Source: Limisphaerales bacterium (lineage in GTDB: Bacteria > Verrucomicrobiota > Verrucomicrobiae > Limisphaerales > UBA11358). Taken from it: a stretch of DNA of 6,741 nucleotides. A program made the position numbers and the translations under genes. Location: contig PLZL01000120.1 of NCBI GenBank assembly GCA_003152145.1, forward strand, positions 1-6,741, written 5' to 3'. The notes below the pieces were generated by a model, which was not told the DNA's origin, ran no database searches, and saw nothing but the letters and a program-made list of their open reading frames with translations. Positions within the stretch are counted from its first letter, which is position 1. The number at the start of each line of letters is the position of its first letter. Of this stretch, positions 1 to 6,413 are shown piece after piece.

Positions 1-972
1 CCAGTCGAGGTGGACGTATTGCAGCCCGGCTTTGGCGGCAAAATCAATGATGGCTTTTGAATTCACCGTGGTTAGCGTTGTGTCGCGCATGACCTTGCCG
101 GGCTTGATCCAGGAAACGTCCTTCAATGCCAGCGGCGGATTCAGATTGAGCATCAAATAATTTCGTTCCAGCAAGTCGCCCGGTTTCTCGCCGACGACAA
201 ACATCCGCCATGGCGTCGAGTCGCCCGCGCGCAACGTTGCCGTCGGGTCGCCGGGCGATGGATTCCTCGCCAAATTGGAAGTCGTCCCGCCGAGCGCGCT
301 GACCAACGTGTTGGACGCGCCGTCCAAAACCGACAGCAACATGCGCGGATAATTTTCATTGTCTGCTTCGCACAGGCATGCGAACAGGCCGTTGGCATAT
401 TCGAGCGTCAATGGCCGCTCGCACCAAGGTTCGATGTCGGAAAGTTTTGCGCGCCGATATTCGCCTTCCGTTCCGTGCTCTTCGTAACCGAAAGTGTTGT
501 CCGGAAAACGAAATTCGCTTTGCTCGCCGGTGGAATGGAATTCTCTTGCGTCCTGCTTCGGAAATGAATACCGAAACGCCGCGCCTTCGTCATACGCGCG
601 AAACGTGATGCGCATGAGACGACCGGACGCCTGTTTCAAGTCCACGTTCAGCTCGCGATAATTATCGGGAACGATTTTGCGTTCGCCAAACGCATTGGTC
701 CATTGTTGCTCATAGCTGTTTGTCGAGATGGAGACAATGGCGAATCCGTTGGTGAAATCGGGCAGCAAGCCGAGCCGCGATTCAAGCACAATGGGTTTGC
801 CGAGGTAATCAATCCGGTAAGCCGGAATGCCGCCGGTTTGCATCAAGAATTCCATGGCAACTTTTCCGTCCGGAGATTCAACCCGGTTGGCGGCAAGTCC
901 TGTGGCCGCGCCGGGAACCAGCAGGGCCGCGGCGCAAAGCGCATTCAAAATAACTTTGGTGATGGTGGACAT
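1..972 (-). CDS. Glycoside hydrolase family 97 protein, N-terminal part (runs off the left edge)
   Basis: Translating the minus strand from ATG at 972 gives 324 open codons with no stop before the window ends, so the C-terminal half is missing. Residues 1-28 form a signal peptide (hydrophobic stretch, GLAA before Asn29), so the product is exported. Residues ~29-280 match the GH97 N-terminal beta-sandwich: a YDEGAAFRY segment (~127-135), an EEHGTEGEY segment (~164-172) that probably includes a calcium-ligand glutamate, and TPWRMFVVGEK (~253-263). The catalytic (alpha/beta)8 barrel begins with SWIKPGK (~287-293) and IIDFAAKAGLQYVHLDW (308-324), typical of the family. GH97 includes inverting alpha-glucosidases (SusB type) and retaining alpha-galactosidases; the residues that separate them lie beyond the edge, so the substrate is undecided. 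There is no clear Shine-Dalgarno sequence. The gene follows the lyase gene by 49 bases and is probably last or near last of the visible operon. Confidence 0.9.
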   Translation of the reverse strand, partial: MSTITKVILNALCAAALLVPGAATGLAANRVESPDGKVAMEFLMQTGGIPAYRIDYLGKPIVLESRLGLLPDFTNGFAIVSISTNSYEQQWTNAFGERKIVPDNYRELNVDLKQASGRLMRITFRAYDEGAAFRYSFPKQDAREFHSTGEQSEFRFPDNTFGYEEHGTEGEYRRAKLSDIEPWCERPLTLEYANGLFACLCEADNENYPRMLLSVLDGASNTLVSALGGTTSNLARNPSPGDPTATLRAGDSTPWRMFVVGEKPGDLLERNYLMLNLNPPLALKDVSWIKPGKVMRDTTLTTVNSKAIIDFAAKAGLQYVHLDW

Positions 973-1021
973 GGTTTTATTTTTGGGTCGTCAGGGCGGT
1001 CGCGTTATGGTTTGGTGCTGT
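973..1021 (-). other. Short intergenic gap before the GH97 gene
   Basis: There are 49 bases between the TGA of the upstream lyase gene and the GH97 ATG. I see no purine-rich ribosome binding site near the ATG, which is preceded by an A/T-rich stretch. No convincing hairpin followed by a T-run is present, so I see no terminator; read-through from the upstream gene is the simplest reading. Confidence 0.5.
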
Positions 1022-3091
1022 TCATGGTTTAACGGCTCCGGCTCGAGTTTTAATTTGATTTGCTGCGGGTAAATTTATTTTTCGGACAAAATTTGTCACC
1101 GTCACGTTGTCAAACATCACGGTCGTCGTGGTTCCGGCCAGACGCGAGCAAACCGGCAGGCCGACAAGAAGTCTTCGCTTCAACGCAACCGTCGCGGCGC
1201 CGACTTGCGTCCATATTTTGCCGTCCGGCGAAATTGAGCCCGTGAAAGTGTTGCCCGAACGTTCCAGCTTCAGCCAGCAATAACCGGTCAGGCGACCAAA
1301 CGTCACCATTGGCTCAGAAAAATTTCGACCGATGCTGCGAACGGTTGTATTCGCGCCGGCGGAATCGCGACTCGTCAAACGGACATTCCAGCCGGGCGCT
1401 TCGATTTGACCGCTCGATTCAGAACCGAGCAGCAATGAAACGTTTGCGGCATCGGCGGCGGGCGCTTCGCGCATCATCAAACCAAATTTTGAAAATTGCG
1501 AACTGGTTTGCGGAACGAATCGCGCGACAATTGTGCAATCACCGTTCATCGGCGCGAACGCAAATTGAAACTGATCGTTCGCGCCGCCGATGTCCACGCC
1601 CGCGCCTTCAAGCGTAAAAACGTTGCCCTCAAAATTCGCGCTGCCGGGAACGGAAACTGTTCCGATGTCCTGATGCATCCACGGTTTCGGCAGACCGGAG
1701 CAAATGGAAACCGGAAATGAGTCCGGGCTTTCGCAGAAAGCATTCGAGGCGGAAACAACGTAGCGATAAATCTCACCGGATTTGACTTTGGTGTCCGCAT
1801 AAGTTGTCGCCGTAATGTTGCGGGCGATGATTTTGTAGCCGCCATTTTTCGTCGCGCGCTTGACCGTGTAATTTTTTGCGCCGACGGCTGCGACCCAGGC
1901 GAGTTTGATTTCCTTCGGCGAACCGGACGAAGCGAGCGCATTTTGAAATTGCGCCGCGCCATTTGAAGCTGGTCGCGTGAACAGCAACGTGCCGAATCCG
2001 ACGTGATCCGCGCCCGGCATGCCCGCGCCTTCTGGACGAATGCGCTCGGCGGCGCGTTGTGTGAACGGCGCGGGAATTCCCATCCGGTTCACATAATGAT
2101 TGTAAATTTCCTCGAACACCGCGCGGAAGCGGCCACGTCCGTTGGTTGAAATCATTGTGTGATGATATTTTCCCGTTCGATCCAACGTTTCCGCGAACGG
2201 AACGTCTTCGCCGAGATTGTATTTGGCGGTATATTCAAAGCCTTTCAACAAAAGATTGTCCTCGTAGCCGTAAAGATCGAGTCCCTGATGCCAGGCGATT
2301 TCGCAGCAATCGCCGAGATGCGCCAGGCCCAGTTGCGTGTGCTGCTGGTCGCGTCCGCTTTCCTGGCACTGGCCGGTTTCGTTGATGATGTAATGCGTCA
2401 GCCGGCCATCGCCCGCACCATTTGCATAATAACACAACGCACGCTCGAACATCGCGCGGTCGTTGCAGAAAACGCCGATGGCCATCATCGTCTTGATGGC
2501 CGCCGTGTCCCAATTGCCGTTGGCGAACGGCGCGAAGTCCTGAATGACCGGATAGATGACTTCGCGAAAATGATTTTCCGTTTGCTGAATTTCCGCCTCC
2601 GACCAGCCAGCGGCGGTGTAGCGGAGAATTTCCGCGGCGTTTACCATCTTGAATGGGCCGAGTCCCGCCATCAAAACCGCGTCGCGACCGGTGATGGATT
2701 TCAATGTTGCCGACCAGGCATTGATGATTTCCTTCGATTTGTCCGCGTAGGCGATGTCACCCGTGATGCACCACATGACGGCGCATTGGTAGGCGGCGTT
2801 GGCATCGGAGTCGTAAACGCCCTGACCGACGGTCGGATTTCTGCCGACCGCTGCCAGCGGGCCGCGCATTTTGTAATCCGATTGTGACTGCGCGTTGGTG
2901 CGGAAACCTTCATAGCCGGCAAAAACCGGCTCTGATTTTGCCGCCACGGTCAATTTCATTCGGTCAAGGTCTTCGCGGCTCTGAAGCAAACCGGGATGGA
3001 CAAAGGCAAAATCAGCAAAAGCCACCGGCGCAATCAACAACAGCGTTAGAAGGAAAAACTTTCTAAATCCAGTCTGGAATGCAAGTTTCAT
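1022..3091 (-). CDS. Secreted alginate_lyase-superfamily protein with fibronectin-III-like and ConA-like C-terminal modules
   Basis: The 689-residue product has a signal peptide at 1-26 (KFFLLTLLLIAPVAFA). Residues ~30-345 form an all-alpha alginate_lyase-type domain (the PL5/PL38 kind of fold), opening with HPGLLQSREDLDRMK (32-46) and carrying NAAEILRYT (151-159), NGNWD (191-195), QESGRDQQHTQLGLA (243-257) and GFEYTAKY (284-291). The PL5 signature NNHSYW is not seen; NGNWD may occupy the equivalent place, and His251 with a nearby Tyr are my candidate catalytic residues by analogy. Residues ~390-465 look like a fibronectin type III domain (IKLAWVAAVGAKNYTVKR, then YRYVVSASNAF). Residues ~470-668 resemble a DUF1349/concanavalin-A-like beta-sandwich (FGLMMRE, WLKLERSGNTFTGSISPDG, MFDNVTVTNF), probably carbohydrate-binding. 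The expected role is eliminative cleavage of a uronic-acid polymer outside the cytoplasm. The start ATG overlaps the preceding stop codon. The exact polysaccharide is not determinable. Confidence 0.85.
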   Translation of the reverse strand: MKLAFQTGFRKFFLLTLLLIAPVAFADFAFVHPGLLQSREDLDRMKLTVAAKSEPVFAGYEGFRTNAQSQSDYKMRGPLAAVGRNPTVGQGVYDSDANAAYQCAVMWCITGDIAYADKSKEIINAWSATLKSITGRDAVLMAGLGPFKMVNAAEILRYTAAGWSEAEIQQTENHFREVIYPVIQDFAPFANGNWDTAAIKTMMAIGVFCNDRAMFERALCYYANGAGDGRLTHYIINETGQCQESGRDQQHTQLGLAHLGDCCEIAWHQGLDLYGYEDNLLLKGFEYTAKYNLGEDVPFAETLDRTGKYHHTMISTNGRGRFRAVFEEIYNHYVNRMGIPAPFTQRAAERIRPEGAGMPGADHVGFGTLLFTRPASNGAAQFQNALASSGSPKEIKLAWVAAVGAKNYTVKRATKNGGYKIIARNITATTYADTKVKSGEIYRYVVSASNAFCESPDSFPVSICSGLPKPWMHQDIGTVSVPGSANFEGNVFTLEGAGVDIGGANDQFQFAFAPMNGDCTIVARFVPQTSSQFSKFGLMMREAPAADAANVSLLLGSESSGQIEAPGWNVRLTSRDSAGANTTVRSIGRNFSEPMVTFGRLTGYCWLKLERSGNTFTGSISPDGKIWTQVGAATVALKRRLLVGLPVCSRLAGTTTTVMFDNVTVTNFVRKINLPAANQIKTRAGAVKP
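3088..3091 (-). promoter_or_regulatory. ATGA stop/start overlap (likely translational coupling)
   Basis: The ATG of the downstream lyase gene (3091-3089) shares bases with the TGA of the upstream lyase/beta-helix gene (3090-3088). The bases just before this ATG have no Shine-Dalgarno-like sequence, so re-initiation by ribosomes finishing the upstream gene is a plausible way to start translation and to keep the two paralogues at linked levels. Confidence 0.7.
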
Positions 3092-5286
3092 TTGCTGTTG
3101 GAAAATTTTGTGCGCGACAAATGGATTGCTTTTGAAGCAGTCACTGAAAGCTGGCGGACATTTCCGTTATCGAATACTGAATTGTCCTCGACCAATCCTC
3201 CGGTGGCATGGTCCACTTCAATGCCGCGGTCTCCATTGTTTCTGGAAAGATTTCCAGAAATCTTAATCTCATGGCAACCATCCATCAAGGCATTGGCCGC
3301 GATGCCGTCACGATCGTTGCCTTCAGCGAGGTTTTCGCAGATGCGAACGTCATGACTTTCGGTCACGTGAATGCCGTTGCGCGCGTTGCGGGCCGTTTCA
3401 TTATTCGTGATGGTCACACCGCTGCCGAAGGACAGTTCCAACCCGCTGCCCCACGGCGAAGTGTCCAGCCGGCTGTCACTGATCCGGCATCCGGTCACAT
3501 GACTGAGCAAAAGATTATCCTGCAAACCCGGCCCCGGCACCACGCTGGAACCGTTGTCGCTGAAATCACAGGCGATCACGGAAACCCGGGCCGCACCACG
3601 AATGGCGACACCGTTATGCGTGCAATTGCGAACGGTGATATGCTCAAAACGCAAGTTGTGCATCTGCCCTTCGTGCTGGGAATTGAAGATGATTCCAGCA
3701 CGGCTGGGCGACATTTGATACGAACGCTGGCGACGGTCCTGATTCGGGTCATTCGTCAATGGACGCAGGCTCACCACGCCGCTTCCGCTTCCGGAAGAAT
3801 ATTCATAATTCAAGTTGAAGGTGTTGGTCGGCGCGCAAACAATCGTCGCGCCCTCCACGACAAAATCCCGCAGCGTGACATCGTGCAAATCGTCCGTGCC
3901 GTTGACGATCGCCACGCCTGCTCGTTCCTGCGTGACCTGTGGATCGAGAATCAAAATCGTTTCCCTGCCCTGCCCCGCCAAGGTCATTCCGCTCGGAAGA
4001 CGCAGCGCCGCGGGCAACACATGAATTCCCGTCGCCAACAATACGCAACTGCTGTTCGTGCTCGCGGTGTCAATCGCCGCTTGGACTGAATCGCCCGGCG
4101 CAACAGTAATGGCATTGGTCGGCGCAGTCGCCGTTGGTTCGGCCAATGCCCCAGCTTGCGAGGCTTGTCTGGCCGGACGCGGCGAACCGAAATTCTTTTG
4201 TGATTTTCCAACCGGACCATGATACGTGGTGAGTGTGCTCCATCCTCTGCCCGCGCGCGTTTTTTCCAACGCGCGCTCCGTGAACGGCATTCCCAATCCT
4301 TTCACAAAATGGTAGTGCTGGTTAACGCCTTCGTAGATGTCGCTGAACCGGCCTTGCGCTTGTGTCGAAACAATGCCATACGACGGAACTTCTTCGCCCA
4401 GCATATATTTGGCGGTGTATTCAAATCCCAACGCGAGCCGGTTATCCGCCGCACCGTAAATATCCACTTTCTGGTTCCAGGCGATCTGGCAGGCCTGCGC
4501 CAGTTCGCCCAGACCAAGTTGCGTGTGAGCTTGATCGCGCGTGCTTTCTTCGCACTGGCCGCTGGGATAAATATATTTGGTGATGCCGCCGTTGCCTTCG
4601 CCGCGCCGAAAATGACTCACGGCGCTGTCAAAAATCGCGCGGTCATCGCAATTAATCCCGATGCACAGTGTCGTATCCATCATCGCCGCGTCCCAATTGC
4701 CGTTGGCTTCTGGAAAGTAGTCCTTGATGAGCGGATAATAAACCGTCAGCAGCATCCGTTTGAATTGCGCGACATCCTTCTCCTTCCATCCCGAGTCCGT
4801 GTAACGCAGGATTTCCGCGGCATTGCAAAAGGCGTGGCCGGTCCACGCCGCCAGTAGCTTCGCGTCGTTGTCCTCGAAATCCCAAAGTGTTCCCGACCAG
4901 GCATTGAGAATGTCAATCGCATTTTGCGCGTGAACCTTGTCGCCGGTGACCACCCACTGAAGTGCCTGGCTGTAGGCGGCATTGGCGCTCTCCGTCAATT
5001 CTTTGTCACCGATGCTCGGCCGACCGTATGGCCCGCGAACGACGTGCGCGACCGGTTTCGGCTTAAAATCAAGCGAGGAATAACTTTCCGAACATAAATT
5101 GCTCCAAGCGGTCTTCCAAGGCTCCTCGCCCGCCGCGACTTTCTGTTTCATGAACGTCAGGTCTTCCCGGGTTTGCAGCAGTCCCGGATGAACGAAGGTT
5201 TCCGCGCCTGACACCCATGAGACAATGCCAAAGACGCCAAGGATTAGCACAAACAATCCGACTCGTTTCAGAGATATGTGAATCAT
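3088..5286 (-). CDS. Secreted alginate_lyase-superfamily domain fused to a right-handed parallel beta-helix
   Basis: I start at ATG 5286 (732 residues) because it gives a normal signal peptide at 1-28 (MIHISLKRVG, hydrophobic core, WVSGA). The frame stays open to an ATG at 5343, which would add 19 residues ahead of that signal. Residues ~30-345 are an alpha-rich alginate_lyase-type domain with HPGLLQTREDL (33-43), NAAEILRYT (155-163), NGNWD (195-199), ESTRDQAHTQLGLGE (247-261; His254 is a candidate catalytic residue) and GFEYTAKY (287-294). It is clearly paralogous to the next gene downstream. After an Ala/Pro/Thr-rich linker (~361-393), residues ~394-720 form a parallel beta-helix: an opening DSVQAAID turn, then repeated strands such as NGVAIRGAARVSVIACDFSDN, NGIHVTESHDVRICEN, DGIAANALMDGCHEIKISGN and RGIEVDHATGGLVEDN. 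Such helices occur in pectate lyases, PL6-type alginate lyases and mannuronan epimerases; I see no DPHD motif of AlgG-type epimerases. Whether the helix is catalytic or binding is open. Confidence 0.84.
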   Translation of the reverse strand: MIHISLKRVGLFVLILGVFGIVSWVSGAETFVHPGLLQTREDLTFMKQKVAAGEEPWKTAWSNLCSESYSSLDFKPKPVAHVVRGPYGRPSIGDKELTESANAAYSQALQWVVTGDKVHAQNAIDILNAWSGTLWDFEDNDAKLLAAWTGHAFCNAAEILRYTDSGWKEKDVAQFKRMLLTVYYPLIKDYFPEANGNWDAAMMDTTLCIGINCDDRAIFDSAVSHFRRGEGNGGITKYIYPSGQCEESTRDQAHTQLGLGELAQACQIAWNQKVDIYGAADNRLALGFEYTAKYMLGEEVPSYGIVSTQAQGRFSDIYEGVNQHYHFVKGLGMPFTERALEKTRAGRGWSTLTTYHGPVGKSQKNFGSPRPARQASQAGALAEPTATAPTNAITVAPGDSVQAAIDTASTNSSCVLLATGIHVLPAALRLPSGMTLAGQGRETILILDPQVTQERAGVAIVNGTDDLHDVTLRDFVVEGATIVCAPTNTFNLNYEYSSGSGSGVVSLRPLTNDPNQDRRQRSYQMSPSRAGIIFNSQHEGQMHNLRFEHITVRNCTHNGVAIRGAARVSVIACDFSDNGSSVVPGPGLQDNLLLSHVTGCRISDSRLDTSPWGSGLELSFGSGVTITNNETARNARNGIHVTESHDVRICENLAEGNDRDGIAANALMDGCHEIKISGNLSRNNGDRGIEVDHATGGLVEDNSVFDNGNVRQLSVTASKAIHLSRTKFSNSK

Positions 5287-5353
5287 GGTCTTTTTCGTTT
5301 CATTGAGGACGGAAGCTTTGATGAAAGAAATGGCGGGCTTCATTGCGGGATGA
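5287..5353 (-). other. Gap before the lyase/beta-helix gene, with an alternative in-frame start
   Basis: There are 67 bases between the GH43 stop (TAA, 5356-5354) and the preferred ATG at 5286. The lyase frame remains open through it, and an ATG at 5343 lies 10 bases after the GH43 stop. Neither start has a strong Shine-Dalgarno sequence; the preferred one is preceded by AAAAAGACC. No promoter or terminator is evident. Confidence 0.5.
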
Positions 5354-6346
5354 TTACTTTTGGATCACCGCTTCGCCGGTTTTGATGTTAAGCGTCCAAT
5401 CCTTTGGTTCCGGCAGCCACACTTTGCCATTGCCGATTTCCAGCGGCATCCAGAGGTAGCGCGAATCCCATTGCGCGCTAGGCTTCCAGATGTCGCCCAT
5501 GAAAATCACCGTGGTCATTTTCGTCCCCGCGACCTTGAGCATCATCGTGGATTGCGAGTTGTAGGTGTTGCTTTCCGACGGCGCAATGTCCTTGAATTCC
5601 GAAAACGGGCCTTCCAAAGATTTGGCCGTGGCATATTTGTTCGGATTCGCCCGCCAGCCGGTCAACGCCGAGCCAATCACATAATACAACCCGTCATAAT
5701 GCACCAGCGCGCCGCCTTCCATATGTTCTGGAATCAGGCATACTTCCTTTTCCACGGTCAGATAGTCATCGGATAATTTCGCAATGCGGAATCCAAACGG
5801 ACGATCCTCAAAGATCAAATACGCCGAGCCATCGTCATCAATGAACTGGCCGATGTCCCGGCTTTCATGTCCGAGTGGACGAAAGCTTTTGAGATATTGG
5901 TAATCGCCGTCCACAATGCCGCAGGTGAACACCGCGACGCTGGCGAATCTGTATCCGCCCTTGCCGTCAATGTGCGCATACATGACGAATTTTTTTGTCT
6001 TTGCGTTGTAAAACACCTTGGGGCGTTCCAATACCCAGCTACGGCCAAGCTGCTCCGGATCGGCCAGCTTGACGACCTGATGACGAAAGATCCAATGCGC
6101 CAGGTCGGTTGACGAGTAACAGGCAACGTAGCGATAATTCGGGTCGTTGCTCCGCGATCGATCCTCGCCAAACCAATAGTAAGTGTTGCCCAATTTGATG
6201 ATGCCGCCGCCGTGCGCCTGAACGTGCTGGCCACGGTTGTCCGGCCAGACTGCGCCAGGGCGTATTAATTGAGCCGTAGTGCAGCCGCTGATGGCAATCA
6301 GAACAAGGATCAGGACCGCATACGTCGCAATATTTTTAACAATCAT
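5354..6346 (-). CDS. GH43-like lipoprotein, probable exo-beta-1,3-galactanase type
   Basis: The start at ATG 6346 (330 residues) gives a compact lipoprotein signal, MIVKNIATYAVLILVLIAISGC, with lipobox ISGC and Cys22 as the lipidated residue. In-frame ATGs at 6385 and 6442 would put an unusually long tail ahead of it, and the 6442 start would overlap the upstream gene by 29 bases. The rest is one five-bladed beta-propeller domain of GH43 type: QAHGGGIIKLGNTYYWFGE (~43-61), LERPKVFYN (106-114), SRDIGQFIDDDGSAYLIFED (162-181), LSDDYL (191-196), MEGGALVHYDGLYYVIGS (209-226), TGWRAN (229-234) and NSQSTMM (263-269). This pattern resembles the exo-beta-1,3-galactanase branch (subfamily 24 or a neighbour), which removes galactose from beta-1,3-galactan main chains. 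The usual N-terminal base Asp of GH43 is not seen; Glu107, Glu210 and Gln265 would be the active-site set. An outer membrane or periplasmic location is expected. Confidence 0.82.
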   Translation of the reverse strand: MIVKNIATYAVLILVLIAISGCTTAQLIRPGAVWPDNRGQHVQAHGGGIIKLGNTYYWFGEDRSRSNDPNYRYVACYSSTDLAHWIFRHQVVKLADPEQLGRSWVLERPKVFYNAKTKKFVMYAHIDGKGGYRFASVAVFTCGIVDGDYQYLKSFRPLGHESRDIGQFIDDDGSAYLIFEDRPFGFRIAKLSDDYLTVEKEVCLIPEHMEGGALVHYDGLYYVIGSALTGWRANPNKYATAKSLEGPFSEFKDIAPSESNTYNSQSTMMLKVAGTKMTTVIFMGDIWKPSAQWDSRYLWMPLEIGNGKVWLPEPKDWTLNIKTGEAVIQK

Positions 6347-6413
6347 GGCCTTTATGGTTTGTATGGTTCGTGCAGGATAGTTCATATGAGTCGTTACGTT
6401 TTGCGATCCATGG
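6347..6413 (-). other. Gap before the GH43 gene, with alternative in-frame starts
   Basis: There are 67 bases between the TAA of the upstream gene (6416-6414) and the preferred GH43 ATG. The GH43 frame is open across it, with a further ATG at 6385 and another at 6442 inside the upstream gene. A short AAAGG lies only two bases from the preferred ATG, too close for a classic ribosome binding site. No terminator hairpin is seen, so co-transcription with the upstream gene is likely. Confidence 0.5.

Noticed and set aside
153..398. 81-codon minus-strand frame with Cys/Arg-rich translation
   Set aside because: It is out of frame inside the GH97 coding sequence, and its composition is typical of an alternative frame.
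973..1021. Possible intrinsic terminator between the second lyase gene and GH97
   Set aside because: No stable inverted repeat followed by a T-run on the transcribed strand could be found in these 49 bases.
703..1032. 109-codon plus-strand open frame, Gly/Arg-rich
   Set aside because: It is antisense to the GH97 N-terminus and signal peptide; the minus-strand frame has clear family motifs and a signal sequence.
2159..2887. 242-codon plus-strand open frame, with a look-alike of 212 codons at 4219-4857
   Set aside because: The two plus-strand translations resemble each other (for example GGIFKAFQ/GGVFKSQ and RRVPIAVG in both), which at first suggests a conserved gene family. They are antisense to the equivalent parts of the two paralogous lyase domains, so the similarity is inherited from the real genes.
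3208..4089. 293-codon plus-strand open frame
   Set aside because: It lies wholly antisense to the beta-helix part of the lyase gene, has no signal peptide or recognisable domain, and is best explained by the codon bias of the minus-strand gene.
3088..4200. Beta-helix as an AlgG-type mannuronan C5-epimerase
   Set aside because: The DPHD signature of AlgG-type epimerases is not visible; the nearest strings (DDLHD, DHAT) lack its pattern. The fold alone does not justify the name.
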